From Caldalkalibacillus uzonensis (GTDB taxonomy: Bacteria; Bacillota; Bacilli; Caldalkalibacillales; Caldalkalibacillaceae): a stretch of 64,000 bases of DNA. The stretch covers positions 124,001-188,000 of the forward strand of contig NZ_JAUSUQ010000009.1 in assembly GCF_030814135.1 (NCBI RefSeq), given 5' to 3'. Below the pieces are notes generated by a model. The model worked only from the letters and a program-made list of their open reading frames with translations, was not told the origin of the DNA and did not search any database. The position numbers were made by a program, and so were the translations under genes. Numbering within the stretch: the first letter of the stretch is position 1; the number at the start of each line of letters is the position of its first letter. Shown here one piece after another: positions 26,399-36,712 of this stretch.

Positions 26399-28315
26399 TT
26401 AGACAATCGCTTTTAACAAGAGTTTGCGTAGTATGGGCAGCAAATGATCATTTAATTCACTGACATGGGGAACGACGATGCTGTGACGTCCATAAATGTT
26501 GTGAAAAGTTTGCCGGGCTTTCTCGGGGACCTGTTCACCCGCCAAAAAGATACCGATCACTTCAATCCCTTTTCTCCTCGCTTCCAAAACCGCCTGATAG
26601 GTATCAACAATACCCTCTGTCTCATAATGTTTGGCCGCCGGCTCCCCATCGCTAAACACAAGCAAAAAACGCTGGGCTTCGGTCCGCTCTAGCAGATAGG
26701 CCGACATCAGGCGGATGGCGTAACCGTCCCGGTTGTCCTGCTCAGGCTCCAGATGCATGATGGCAGGACCACTGGCCGGAGATAAAGAACGGGAGTAATC
26801 AATCACAGGCCGAAAGTAATTGGGGTAAGCCCCATTGTCCCGCTCACTGGCCTCTTCCCAAAAACCGGTGACCATATGGGGAATGGAAAGGCCGCGCAAA
26901 CTTTCATGGAACAACGTAATGCCCCGCTTCGTTTCAGACATTTTGTCGTACATGGAAGCTGAACAATCAACGAGCAGCATAAAAGCAGCATCAATCTGCG
27001 GAGACGGATTTTTTTGCTTATAAAACAGGCGGGGAGAATCTTCTGTCAACAGCCGGGTCAGCTTCCTTGTCAGACGGCCAAAAGGCAAGAACTCTCTGGC
27101 AGCGGTTTGCTTGTGCTCCAGTGTGAGTTGAATCGTTCTCATCAACTTGCGCTTAAAGGGACTGATGTGGCGGACCAGCTCCTGATAAGCGGTCCTTTCC
27201 TGTTCTCCAACTGGTTTCGGGGATAAAAAAACTGGTTTGACATTGCGATTAATTTTCCCGACATGCTCCCTCTGTTCCCAAGCCAAGGCCTCCAACCGTC
27301 TGGTCACAGCTTGGGGATCGTCGTAATCATCACGGCTGGAGCGCTGGGCCGGTCCTTGCACCATGCCCACAGCCTGGTCCCCGCTATCGGACTGGCGCAA
27401 AACCCCGCCCAACGCAGTGGAACGGGCGCCTTCCTCCAGCTCAAACCGCAAGAAATGATCGGTTTGATCGGCCGTATCCTGATGCCACATGGGCATCTTT
27501 TCGTCCTTACGTTCTTCCTCTTCCACTTCCAGCTCCCTCTCTTGGTCATACGCATTCAGGAGAGAGGCCCGGCTTAGGGAATCGATGGCCAACTCCGGCT
27601 CCGGACCCGGGTCACTGCCTTTGGGCCAAGCCCAATACGTGGCCTGCATGTCCTGCTCCAAGTGAATGCTAAGAGATTCCAAAATATCCCGGCAGCGCTT
27701 GGCTACATCAGCAGTTGAACGGGCATCTGCCAGCCACTCCAACAGGGGCTGCAATTGTTTCAGCAGCTGATCCAGCTCAGTACTGATACCAGGAATACGG
27801 GGATCCACTTCATTGGACGAAAGCCATAAATACAAAGCGGTGAAAAAGGCATCACTCCGCTCTCCCCGGCGCAGGTGGCCTGGCAACCGGCTGGCAAAAT
27901 AGCGGGTATATACTTGGCGGCGGACATCAAACACACGCTGTGCGCCAGGACGCTCCTTGATCATCTCCAGTGACAGACGCAATTCTTCTGCCAGAATAAA
28001 CAGCTGGGAAGCCAGTTTGGGCTGTGCTGATGCTGCTGCACGAGACATATAGCGGGCGATCCATGAACGGTCTGACCCATTGATCTCCATGCTACGGATA
28101 TACACATCGCTTTTCATGCCCTGCATCTGGTCATCCTTATCCTGCCATTCTTCCCAAAACTGGCTGATGTAAATAGTTTGGCTTCCAGGATCAAAATAGG
28201 AGGTCATGTCAAAATCGATACGCAACTGAGGACGGCGGGCCAAGGTGCGGGCCAAGTCCAAAAGCTGCATATGCATAAAGGAATCCACTTCCTGTTCCAC
28301 AAAGCGAAACACCAT
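26399..28315 (-). CDS. VWA-domain protein (YojO/NorD-like)
   Basis: 638-aa protein with a C-terminal von Willebrand A domain whose MIDAS motif is complete (LLVDCSASMYDKM near residue 452, then a Thr and Asp segment FSDGEPAAKHYE). The long N-terminal region is helical and charged, including an acidic stretch (ELEVEEEERKDEK near 260). The arrangement with a MoxR ATPase immediately upstream matches NorD/NorQ and B. subtilis YojO/YojN, which act as chaperone-like pairs that remodel partner proteins. No nitric oxide reductase lies nearby. It starts 11 bp after the MoxR stop. Confidence 0.85.
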   Translation of the reverse strand: MVFRFVEQEVDSFMHMQLLDLARTLARRPQLRIDFDMTSYFDPGSQTIYISQFWEEWQDKDDQMQGMKSDVYIRSMEINGSDRSWIARYMSRAAASAQPKLASQLFILAEELRLSLEMIKERPGAQRVFDVRRQVYTRYFASRLPGHLRRGERSDAFFTALYLWLSSNEVDPRIPGISTELDQLLKQLQPLLEWLADARSTADVAKRCRDILESLSIHLEQDMQATYWAWPKGSDPGPEPELAIDSLSRASLLNAYDQERELEVEEEERKDEKMPMWHQDTADQTDHFLRFELEEGARSTALGGVLRQSDSGDQAVGMVQGPAQRSSRDDYDDPQAVTRRLEALAWEQREHVGKINRNVKPVFLSPKPVGEQERTAYQELVRHISPFKRKLMRTIQLTLEHKQTAAREFLPFGRLTRKLTRLLTEDSPRLFYKQKNPSPQIDAAFMLLVDCSASMYDKMSETKRGITLFHESLRGLSIPHMVTGFWEEASERDNGAYPNYFRPVIDYSRSLSPASGPAIMHLEPEQDNRDGYAIRLMSAYLLERTEAQRFLLVFSDGEPAAKHYETEGIVDTYQAVLEARRKGIEVIGIFLAGEQVPEKARQTFHNIYGRHSIVVPHVSELNDHLLPILRKLLLKAIV

Positions 28316-28326
28316 GGCCGTTCCCC

Positions 28327-29238
28327 CTAAAATAGCGTTTCAGCCATATTTATAACCGCTGCCCGTTCCCGCTCATCTTCCAGTTTATCGACAATGGCCC
28401 GTTGAATGGCCCGTAATGGTGGCATATGGGCAGCCAAATCGCAGGCATCAAGCAAGGCGCGGATAGAGGCAGCCTCCTCAGACAACTGTCCCATTTTGGT
28501 CTGGGCCAAAAGGTCAGCCGATAAGCGGACAAAGCGGTCTAACAGCGAAGGATCACTCAGGGCCGTCTGTTCTTGCAACAAGTTCCTCAGCTGTTCCCCT
28601 TGCAGATAGGGAACGTCAATAACCACAAAACGGTTTTTCAACGCTTCATTCAGTGGCACCGTGCCCACATAACCGATATTGATGGCAGCAATGACCCCAA
28701 ATCCGTCTTTGGCCTTGATCACTTCACCTGTAAAAGGATTAGTCAGCATCTTCCGGTAGTCCAGCACACTGTTGATAATCGGCAAGGTCTCCGGTTTGGC
28801 CATATTGATCTCGTCAATGTATAGAAAGTGGCCTTTTGTCATCGCTTTGACCACCGGACCGGGAACGAATTCGATGGCGGTGTGATTCTCCTTTTGCACA
28901 ATGGTTTTAAAGCCCAGCAAGGCTTCCGCATCCAGGTCAACCGAGCAGTTGACGGCATGCAGGGGCTGATGAAACAGATAGGACAAATATTCAGCCAGCT
29001 TCGTTTTACCCGCTCCAGTGGGACCTTGTAGCAGCACATTCTTGCCCATGCTGAGGGCGACGACGGCATCATAAAGAAGAGCAGGATCTGGAGAAGTGTA
29101 TCCGGGCTGGCCCACCAGCCATCTTTCTTCATCTGTCAGGGTGTGCTGCCGTTCGATACGGATGCGCTCAATGGCTTCCACCATACGGGGCGGTAAATGT
29201 AATTGTTCGATTTCCTTGCGTATATCGTTCTGAATCAT
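28327..29238 (-). CDS. MoxR-family AAA+ ATPase (YojN/NorQ-like)
   Basis: 303-aa AAA+ ATPase with Walker A GPTGAGKT (72-79), Walker [13 protein letters not shown] near 135 and sensor/arginine regions further on ([20 protein letters not shown]). MoxR ATPases pair with VWA proteins to remodel target proteins, and that partner is the next gene. In some bacteria MoxR-VWA pairs are cores of conflict systems with extra effector genes. The 40-bp gap to the aminotransferase gene allows cotranscription from further upstream. ATG 29238 follows GAAAGG. Confidence 0.88.
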   Translation of the reverse strand: MIQNDIRKEIEQLHLPPRMVEAIERIRIERQHTLTDEERWLVGQPGYTSPDPALLYDAVVALSMGKNVLLQGPTGAGKTKLAEYLSYLFHQPLHAVNCSVDLDAEALLGFKTIVQKENHTAIEFVPGPVVKAMTKGHFLYIDEINMAKPETLPIINSVLDYRKMLTNPFTGEVIKAKDGFGVIAAINIGYVGTVPLNEALKNRFVVIDVPYLQGEQLRNLLQEQTALSDPSLLDRFVRLSADLLAQTKMGQLSEEAASIRALLDACDLAAHMPPLRAIQRAIVDKLEDERERAAVINMAETLF

Positions 29239-29278
29239 TTGGAGACGTTTCCTTTCTAGGTATCCGGTTTTATCCCGC

Positions 29279-30475
29279 TTAATATGCTTGCTCTGTCTTT
29301 ATTTTACCATATGTGCGCAGGAAATCGCCGATCCGCCGGGCCGCTTCCTGCAGCCGGGATTCTGACTGGACCAGGGCGATGCGTACAAATCCTTCTCCGT
29401 GTTGGCCAAAGGCATCTCCTGGTGTCACCACGACAGCTGCATGTTCCAGTAAACCATAGGCGAACTCCTTGGACGTCCAGCCCTCCGGAAGTTGAGCCCA
29501 GGCAAACATGGTGGCCTGAGGTGGATCAATGGGCCAACCGCCCTGAGCTAATCCCTTGACCAGCACATTCCGGCGGGCTTCATACGCTTTGACGTTATCA
29601 GCAAGCAGCTCCCTTCCTTCGCGCAAGGCCATGGCCGCTGCTTTTTGAATGGGTAAAAAGACCCCGTAATCCAAATTGGATTTCAAGCGGTTAAACGCAG
29701 CGAGCACTTCGGCATTGCCCACCAGATAACCAATGCGGCAGCCAGCCATATTAAAGCTTTTGGACAGTGAATTAAACTCCACACCGATGTCTTTGGCGCC
29801 CTCCACTTCTAAAAAGCTGGTCGCTTTTTGACCGTCAAACACAAGCTCAGAATAGGCAAAATCGTGGACAACCAAAATGTTGTACCGCTTGGCAAACTGA
29901 ACCACCTGTTCAAAAAAAGCGCGGCTGGCCAACGCCGGTACCGGATTACCTGGAAAGTTAAGAATCATCATTTTGGCTCTGTGGGCCACATCTTCCGGGA
30001 TGGCCTCCAGATCAGGCAAAAACTTGTTCTCTTTCTTCAGCGGCATGGGATACAACTCTGCCTCAGCCGTAAGCACCCCTGTTTCATAGGCTGTATAGCC
30101 GGGATCCGGTACGAGAATCACATCCCCCGGGTTAGCAAACACCATGGGCAGATGGACCAGACCATCCTGGGACCCCATGGTCATCATCACTTCTTGCTGT
30201 GGATCAAGGGCAACGCCAAACCGCTCCCTGTAATAAACAGTCACCGCTTCCAAAAACTCATCCGTTCCGGTCAGAGTGTAGCCGTACTGGGCCGGATCCT
30301 GAATATTGCGGGTTAAGCATTCCATAACCTCGCGAGCGGGCGGCAAATCGGGGCTGCCAATACTTAAGTCAATCACATCTTCGCCACGGGCCATTTTGGC
30401 TTTTTTTCGCTTAGCAAGTTCACTAAACACCAATGTTTCAAACGCTTGCATGCGCTGGGCTGTTTCAAAGTTCAT
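29279..30475 (-). CDS. Class I/II PLP aminotransferase (LL-DAP aminotransferase-like)
   Basis: 398-aa fold-type I aminotransferase. Seen are [13 protein letters not shown] near 38, the nucleotide-like [19 protein letters not shown] near 100, [10 protein letters not shown] near 124, NFPGNPVPA near 172 and the PLP lysine in [15 protein letters not shown] near 237. It resembles the LL-diaminopimelate aminotransferase/PatA group, but the natural amino donor cannot be told. It is first in line before the MoxR gene, 40 bp away, so it may share a promoter with the MoxR-VWA-patatin-methyltransferase genes without being part of that function. ATG 30475 follows GGAGGAAGATC. Confidence 0.88.
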   Translation of the reverse strand: MNFETAQRMQAFETLVFSELAKRKKAKMARGEDVIDLSIGSPDLPPAREVMECLTRNIQDPAQYGYTLTGTDEFLEAVTVYYRERFGVALDPQQEVMMTMGSQDGLVHLPMVFANPGDVILVPDPGYTAYETGVLTAEAELYPMPLKKENKFLPDLEAIPEDVAHRAKMMILNFPGNPVPALASRAFFEQVVQFAKRYNILVVHDFAYSELVFDGQKATSFLEVEGAKDIGVEFNSLSKSFNMAGCRIGYLVGNAEVLAAFNRLKSNLDYGVFLPIQKAAAMALREGRELLADNVKAYEARRNVLVKGLAQGGWPIDPPQATMFAWAQLPEGWTSKEFAYGLLEHAAVVVTPGDAFGQHGEGFVRIALVQSESRLQEAARRIGDFLRTYGKIKTEQAY

Positions 30476-30572
30476 GATCTTCCTCCACTCTTGTTAGTCA
30501 CATAAGGGCATTTTTTGTCTATTCTAGCACATCGGTTTACGGTGTGGGGAATAAAAAGGAGCATGAAGGGAC

Positions 30573-30605
30573 AAAAAAAGATCCTTACACGGCGTAAGGA
30601 TCTTT
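30573..30605 (-). terminator. Terminator of the alanine symporter gene
   Basis: AAAGATCCTTAC (30577-30588) pairs with GTAAGGATCTTT (30594-30605); the minus strand continues into seven T residues. Confidence 0.9.
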
Positions 30606-30640
30606 AAACCACAGACTAAGTTTTTACCTGTATTCCATTT

Positions 30641-32152
30641 TTAGGAATCTAGGGTTTTCCCTTGGGTTGGAGCAGAAAATTCTTCATGCTTATATTCTTT
30701 CTCCCAGAAGTCCGCATCATTGATTCCCACTTTTGCAGGGTCGAAGACAGGATCTTTCCCTTCTCTTTTCTGTTTTTCGTAATCCTTCAACACTTTTAGC
30801 GCAGGCTTAGTCAGGAGCAGAATGGCAATGATGTTCAGCCAGGCCATGCTTCCGACTCCGATATCCCCAAGGTCCCAAGCCAGTGTGGCCGTTCTAACGC
30901 TGCCGTAGAAAACAACAGCCAAGAGTGCAATTTTCAAAGCATATTCTGACCAGACACGCTTTACTTTCCGGTTAATATATGCCAGGTTTGTTTCCGCCAT
31001 ATAATAGTAAGCCATAATCGTAGTAAAGGCGAAGAACAGCAGGGCGATGGCAACAAAAGGCGCCCCGAAGCCTGGCAACACTGATTCTACAGCCATTTGT
31101 GTAAAGACTGGCCCTGGTTCAACATCACCGATATTATTGACAATAGCGGGTTGTCCCTCAGGGGTTACATTATACATTCCTGTAATAAGAATCATAAATG
31201 CAGTCGCAGAGCAGACGAACCAGGTGTCGATATAGACAGAGAAGGCCTGAACCAAACCTTGTTTGGCAGGATGGGACACTTCCGCAGCCGCAGCAGCATG
31301 TGGAGCCGTGCCCTGACCCGCTTCATTGGAGTAAATCCCCCGCTTAACTCCCCAGGAAATCGCCGCACCGAGAATTCCCCCGAAGGCGGCCTCTGCACCG
31401 AAGGCACTCTTAAAGATAAGCGCCAATACGTCTGGCAGTTGAGAAATGTTGGCAAACACAACAATCAACGCAACCAGAATATAGCCAAGTGCCATAAAAG
31501 GCACCACGACTTGGGCCACACGTGCGATCCGCTTGACCCCTCCGAAAATGATGATGGCAAGAACAGCCACTAAAACTAATCCTGTTATGGTAGTGCTAAT
31601 CCCAAAAGCATTCTTCATGCTGGAAGCGATGCTGTTGGCCTGAACGCCCGGCAACAGAATACCTGTTGCAATAACGGTCACAATCGCGAACAGGATAGCA
31701 TACCATTTTAATTTTAATCCTTTTTCGATGTAGTAAGCTGGACCTCCGCGGAACTGCCCATCTTGTTTGGTTTTGTACACTTGACCGAGCGTCGCTTCCA
31801 CAAACGCAGAACCAGCTCCGAGGAAAGCAATAAGCCACATCCAAAAGACAGCGCCCGGTCCTCCAAATGCTATTGCGGTAGCCACTCCCGCAATATTACC
31901 TGTCCCGACCCTTCCGGATAATGCAATGGATAAGGCCTGGAATGAGGATACCCCGGCATCGGAACTCTTGCCCTGGAACATTAACTTGACCATATCTTTG
32001 AAATGTCTGATCTGGAGGAAACGAGTGGCAATCGAGTAGAACAATCCTGCTCCTAGGCAAAGGGCAATCAACGCTGGACTCCAAATAATATTATTCAGCC
32101 AATTGACAAAAGTTTCCACAAACTCATTGAACCTATTAATAAAAGTTTCCAT
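30641..32152 (-). CDS. Alanine/glycine:sodium symporter (AGCS family)
   Basis: 503-aa secondary transporter with about ten to eleven membrane helices. AGCS family segments are plain: SGRVGTGNIAGVATAIAFGG near residue 70, GPGAVFWMWLIAFLGAGSAFVE, FRGGPAYYIEKGLK, GRGIYSNEAGQGTAP-like region (KRGIYSNEAGQGTAPHAAAA) and an FAFTTIMAYYYMAETN segment. It imports alanine or glycine with sodium (or protons), which fits a sodium-dependent alkaliphile. ATG 32152 has AAGGGGG upstream; a frame reaching 32218 lacks a site. Monocistronic with a clear terminator. Confidence 0.93.
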   Translation of the reverse strand: METFINRFNEFVETFVNWLNNIIWSPALIALCLGAGLFYSIATRFLQIRHFKDMVKLMFQGKSSDAGVSSFQALSIALSGRVGTGNIAGVATAIAFGGPGAVFWMWLIAFLGAGSAFVEATLGQVYKTKQDGQFRGGPAYYIEKGLKLKWYAILFAIVTVIATGILLPGVQANSIASSMKNAFGISTTITGLVLVAVLAIIIFGGVKRIARVAQVVVPFMALGYILVALIVVFANISQLPDVLALIFKSAFGAEAAFGGILGAAISWGVKRGIYSNEAGQGTAPHAAAAAEVSHPAKQGLVQAFSVYIDTWFVCSATAFMILITGMYNVTPEGQPAIVNNIGDVEPGPVFTQMAVESVLPGFGAPFVAIALLFFAFTTIMAYYYMAETNLAYINRKVKRVWSEYALKIALLAVVFYGSVRTATLAWDLGDIGVGSMAWLNIIAILLLTKPALKVLKDYEKQKREGKDPVFDPAKVGINDADFWEKEYKHEEFSAPTQGKTLDS

Positions 32153-32284
32153 AAATGGCCCCCTTTTTTTGTATACAGTAAGATTATAAAACACATTTAA
32201 TGTTCTGTGAATATGCAATTTTCTTTCTCATAAACCATTTTTTTCCGTAAGCAAACTAAAACTTTTTCAAACTCTTCTTCGTGT

Positions 32285-32307
32285 TATAAATAGAACTTGC
32301 CGGCAAG
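32285..32307 (+). promoter_or_regulatory. Possible promoter and palindromic operator of the ABC operon
   Basis: TATAAA (32285-32290) may be a -10 without a clear -35. It is followed by the perfect 12-bp palindrome CTTGCCGGCAAG (32296-32307), placed where a repressor could act, 28 bp before the first gene. Confidence 0.4.
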
Positions 32308-32334
32308 GAATCCAGAACAAAGGAGAAACATGAC

Positions 32335-33203
32335 ATGATTAAGATTGAGAGTCTGCATAAAACATACAAAAAGCATGTCGCTCTGCAAGAGATTAACCTT
32401 CGCATTGACAAAGGGATTTTCGGCTTGCTAGGTCCCAATGGGGCCGGAAAAACAACGCTGATGCGCATTTTGGCCACGCTGCTCAAACCGACAAAAGGTG
32501 AGGTCAGCGTACACGGTATATCCTTAACTAAACAACCGGATGAGATCCGCAAAATGATCGGTTATCTTCCCCAGCATTTTCAAATCTACCCTCAATTAAC
32601 AGCGTATGACTTTCTTGATTATGTGGGGGTGATGAAAGGGATTAAGGATCAAAGGGAACGGGAGACCCGTATCAAACATCTTCTGGCTGAGGTGAATTTG
32701 CAAGATATGGCCCATCAAAAAATCAAAACATTTTCCGGAGGCATGAAGCAAAGGCTGGGCATTGTCCAAGCCCTGTTAGGAGAACCTGCTGTGGTCATTG
32801 TGGATGAGCCCACCGCTGGATTAGATCCGGAAGAGCGGGTCCGCTTCCCAATTTGATTTCCCGGCTGGGTATGGAGCGTATTGTGATTTTATCAACACAC
32901 ATCGTGGCTGACATTGAAAGCAGTTGCCAGTCCGTGGCCGTTCTCTCCCAGGGACGTGTGGCCCTCACAGGCACCCTGGAAGATCTTCGCCAACAGGCAG
33001 CGCATAAGGTGTGGGAACTTGAAGTGGAAGAAAGAGAGCTGGAACGTTATCAGCCCCACCAGATTATCTTAACCCAACGGACAGAGTATGGCTTGCGTGT
33101 CAAGGTCATCGCCAACGAAAAACCTGCTCCAGGGGCCATTGCGGTTCCTCCGTCACTGGAAGAGGGCTATATGGCCTTGATTGGAGGGAAAGCAGATGAG
33201 TAA
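32335..33203 (+). pseudogene. ABC transporter ATP-binding protein, frameshifted
   Basis: ATPase of the ABC-2 type split by one frameshift. The first frame (32335-32856) carries Walker A GPNGAGKTT, the signature SGGMKQR and Walker B VVIVDEPTAGLDPEE, then stops at TGA. The second frame continues as LISRLGMERIVILSTHIVAD with the switch His and ends at 33203. A single missing base near 32848 (CGCTTCCCAATTTG) explains it; restoring one base rejoins the protein at about 289 aa. It is not in a homopolymer, so true inactivation and a sequencing error are both possible. The stop overlaps the next ATG (ATGAGTAA). Confidence 0.85.
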
Positions 33204-35177
33204 ATGGTGGCGTCAGCTCCGATTAGAGCTGAAATTGATCTTCAGTAACAGATTCTTCCTTGTGTTGCCGGTTTTATTCGGTGCTTGGATGCTGTACTCA
33301 CTCATGAATGTCCCAGACTACAAACCTTACAATCTGATGATCAATATCTACGATTTTCATAAATTGGGACACACCATGTCCCTGGGGGCAGCCATGTTAC
33401 TGGGGATTTTGTTGGTGCGCAGGGACAGCAACCCAACTACCTATGACTGGCTCGGTTCCTGGCCTGTCCCTCCCTTTATCTTGGTGTCAGCCAAGTTTGT
33501 GGCTGGATTTCTGTATTTATCCACCTTTACGCTGGTCATGGCCGCCGTCTTCATTGGAGTGGGATATTACAGGGGTCTGACATGGTCCCACATGGCAGGC
33601 GCATTGGCTCAATATATGTTGCAATATGAATGGGCTTATGCCGTCACATTGGCTTTAGCCATGTTTTTGGCTGCGGCCATAAGACTGCGGATCGTTTATT
33701 TAATCGGTTTTTGTGCCTGGATGTTTGGCACATACTTTATGGATATTTTTTTTTGATGTCCCGCTCCCAGCTTTATTTTCTGAAAACCTTCCATCTCAAT
33801 CAGTTTACAGTGGACTCTCTGCTCAGCAATGATGTGTGGGGCTGGCAGTTGCTTAGTGCAGAGATTTGGCTGTCCCGTTTGTTTGTGGCTGCATTTACCG
33901 TGATGCTGATCATGTGGATCACTGCCATCGACGTTAACAGAAGGCCGGCTGAGAGGGGAAGAATCTGGATCTATGCTGGCTTGGGTGCTGTCTTGCTGAG
34001 TGTGATCGTCTTTCTGCCCTATGCCAAGTTGTGGGAGGAACGGTATGCCCTGCACAATACTTTCGTTCAGGAAAGTTCCATTCCCATTGACCGTGAGGAG
34101 GGAACACACTTTCAACCCGGTTTTGCCGTCCAATCTTACGACATTCAACTGGAACAACACCATCAAAACGAATTGAAAGGAACAGCCACGCTCACATTTT
34201 TAACGGCTGATGTGGCTGAACAACAATCCCTCTATTTCACTTTAAACCGTCTGTTTAACGTCACAAAGATTGAGCTGAATGGTAAGGAAGTTGACTTTGA
34301 GCGTGAAGGTGACACGCTGCTGATTCGGCCTGAAATCCTGGATCAACAACTTGAACAGCAGGTGATGAACATTGAATACGCAGGAAGATTATTCTTGTGG
34401 GGATTTAATCACTACCACGAAACCTTGCACGGCTTTGTCCAAGGGAAGCATGTCTTTCTGCCTGCCCACCTGGCCTGGTACCCTTTACCTGGGAAACGGC
34501 CCCTTTTTGACCTGGGTTACTTTACAAAGAATGACAAACCAACTTATTATCTCCGGGCTCCTGAACCGCTTCAACGGAACTTTCTTGGGCTAAACCCTGT
34601 GCCGTCAGAATATACCATTACGTTAAGTCAGTTTGAGGGGGATGTGTTTACCACAGCCGATCACAAGGTGAGCCGCGACCCACAGCATCATGTCCAGCAA
34701 TTTTATATCGCTGAAGCGGAAGGCGTCACATTATTAGGGGGAAACATGACCGAGAACCCCGCTGGGCAGGCCTACAGCGTTGTATCCTCTCCGGTGTATG
34801 AGGGAGAAATCAATCTGTTTTTGGAAGATATGGAACGTATGGAGGAATATTTCAGCCAGTGGCTGGAAGAACTGCCACCATTCTCCCGCTCCGTTTTCTA
34901 TCTTCCTATTGGCAGTTTAGGTATGGAAAGATATTACTCCCTTAACGTTCATGTGTTGGATGATTCTTTTGTCTTCTTTGAAGACAGGGTACCCGGCTTC
35001 ATTGATGACCGGCGGTATCAGCTTGAACGGGAAAGTCTCCTCCAATACCTTATTTATTTGCGGCTGTTTAAGGATTATGATTTCCGGGGCTATATACATG
35101 AAGGTACTACCATTGCTCAGGCTGTATTCGACTCCATTTATTATCTGTATTTAAAAGATGGACCTTCAGATGAGTAA
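33196..35177 (+). pseudogene. ABC-2 permease with large extracytoplasmic domain, frameshifted at T9
   Basis: About 660 aa if joined. The first frame (33196-33756) encodes a permease N-half with several membrane helices. It stops in a run of nine T residues (33746-33754), after which the other frame continues (LMSRSQLYFLKTFHLNQ) through more membrane helices, then a long beta-rich domain (about 33.9-35.1 kb) resembling the N-terminal part of M1-peptidase-like domains in ABC permeases, without an HExxH motif. Ten T residues would restore the frame, so polymerase slippage or an assembly error at the run could give a full protein. It overlaps the genes on both sides by ATGAGTAA. Confidence 0.8.
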
Positions 35178-35424
35178 CGACGAAATAATGGAACGGGTGA
35201 CGTATCCGCTTGAGGAACCATCAGACACGGAGACTGACCAAGCCCCTGATACAGTTGTGATTAAAATGGTCCTAGAGGCTTTACAACAGGACAAAACCGC
35301 AGAACTGAAAAAAATCTTAAAGCATTTTTACAAGCGTATCTTGGCAGATGAGCGGGACCTCCGCTACCCGGTGATTACATTGGAAGAATGGCAGGAACAA
35401 TGGAAGCAGGTGATGGGCGAGTGA
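35170..35424 (+). CDS. Small acidic protein of the ABC/ECF operon
   Basis: 84-aa soluble, acidic protein with no membrane segment and no family I recognise. It begins MSNDEIMERVTYPLEEPSD and has a helical middle (VLEALQQDKTAELKKILKHF). ATG 35170 overlaps the previous stop (ATGAGTAA) and its own stop overlaps the next GTG (GTGA), so it is translated as part of the operon and likely assists the transporter. Confidence 0.65.
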   Translation: MSNDEIMERVTYPLEEPSDTETDQAPDTVVIKMVLEALQQDKTAELKKILKHFYKRILADERDLRYPVITLEEWQEQWKQVMGE

Positions 35425-36125
35425 GTGATGTTGTTCAGGACTTAAAAGGGTTGAAAGGCCCCTTTCTCCTGGCCATAGTTGGCTGTTACTTGGGTTATGT
35501 GACCCTGATTGCCACTTCCCGTTATCCGCGGGACCTGTTTTTCTTAAATGAAATGTTTATGCTGCCTGTGGTCAGCATGGCCACGGTCATGTTTTACCAG
35601 CGGGAGCTGGGCGGTTACTTTTCAGAGATTTACGCCACATTCCCCGTTTCCATGACAGGGATGATTTTGCGCAAGCTGGGGCAGTTGCTGGTGTTTATAA
35701 CCGTATTTCACCTGGCCTGGACCTGGGTTTACCTCAGCTCGTTTGGTAAAATGGAAACACTGGTCTATTCCTATCATAATCAGCCGCCTTATTGGGGAGA
35801 AATCTCCTGGCTGCAATTATTCAGCCAAAGTGTTCCGACTTATCTCTTGCTGGCCGTGCTCACCTTATTGGGCATGGTGCTCACCAAAAAAATCTACGGG
35901 GGACTGGGCGCCGGATTTTCCCTGTGGATACTGGAGGGGCTGTCCAGGGGAGAGATGTTACAAGACTTAACGCTGTATACCGTCTATCTTCCCGAATCCC
36001 CCGATAACACGGCCTTTGTTGTTAACCGGATGTTGCTCATAACGATCAGTCTGGCGCTCTTGACATTGTCCATTTATTGGGCCAACCAACGGCACAAATG
36101 GATCATCACAGATGAACCCAATTAG
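35421..36125 (+). CDS. ABC-2 type membrane protein
   Basis: About 234 aa with six predicted membrane helices, resembling small permease subunits of ABC-2 transporters; no binding or catalytic motif is seen. It starts at GTG 35421, overlapping the previous stop; an ATG 33 bases upstream lies inside the preceding gene. It ends 14 bp before the sigma factor gene. It probably works with the ATPases at 32335 or 37537. Confidence 0.7.
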   Translation: MSDVVQDLKGLKGPFLLAIVGCYLGYVTLIATSRYPRDLFFLNEMFMLPVVSMATVMFYQRELGGYFSEIYATFPVSMTGMILRKLGQLLVFITVFHLAWTWVYLSSFGKMETLVYSYHNQPPYWGEISWLQLFSQSVPTYLLLAVLTLLGMVLTKKIYGGLGAGFSLWILEGLSRGEMLQDLTLYTVYLPESPDNTAFVVNRMLLITISLALLTLSIYWANQRHKWIITDEPN

Positions 36126-36139
36126 GGAGGGGCTAACAC

Positions 36140-36712
36140 ATGGTGTCAGATGAAGAATTAATCCGCGCCTTTAAACATGGAGATAAAGCGGCATTTGAGG
36201 CCTTTGTTCACCGTTATCACAGTCCCCTGCTAGGCTTTTTGCAACGCATGCTGCATGATACGGAAAAAGCGGAAGATTTGGTACAAGAGACATTTATCCG
36301 GGTGATGCGCTATGTCCACAAGGAGCAGCCACCGGCCAAAATCAAGCCTTGGGTCTACCAGGTGGCCCTTAACTTGTGCCGGGATTACTGGAAGAGCGCA
36401 GGGTACCGCTCGGAAAGAAGGGGGTTGGAGCAGATTCCTGAACAAAAAGATCCCCGCCCTTCCGTGATCGAAATCTATGAACGCCAAGAAGAACGGCAGG
36501 CCATCATCCGGGCACTGGATCTGTTGCCTGACATCCAAAAACAGATAGTCATCTTAAGGTTTTATCAAGAGCTGAAATTACAAGAGATCAGCGACACACT
36601 CAAGCTTCCCTTAGGTACGGTTAAAACTTATTTGTATCGAGCCTTAAAAACCCTGAAGTCCACTTTAAACGAGGGAAAGGAGGAAACCCAGCGTGAACAA
36701 AGAATGTCTTGA
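36140..36712 (+). CDS. ECF-type RNA polymerase sigma factor
   Basis: 190-aa extracytoplasmic-function sigma factor. Region 2 is clear (HRYHSPLLGFLQRMLHDTEKAEDLVQETFIRVM, about 27-59), as is the region 4 HTH (LQEISDTLKLPLGTVKTYLYRALKTL, about 150-175). The ribosome site GGGAGGGG precedes ATG 36140. It overlaps the downstream membrane gene by about 20 bp. The operon of a sigma factor with ABC ATPase and permease genes recalls B. subtilis sigY-yxl, where the sigma factor is held by membrane anti-sigma proteins. The target promoters are unknown. Confidence 0.9.
   Translation: MVSDEELIRAFKHGDKAAFEAFVHRYHSPLLGFLQRMLHDTEKAEDLVQETFIRVMRYVHKEQPPAKIKPWVYQVALNLCRDYWKSAGYRSERRGLEQIPEQKDPRPSVIEIYERQEERQAIIRALDLLPDIQKQIVILRFYQELKLQEISDTLKLPLGTVKTYLYRALKTLKSTLNEGKEETQREQRMS

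Noticed and set aside
23343-29238. Complete restriction-modification or CBASS system
   Set aside because: No nuclease gene accompanies the methyltransferase and no cyclic-nucleotide synthase accompanies the patatin, so neither known label can be used.
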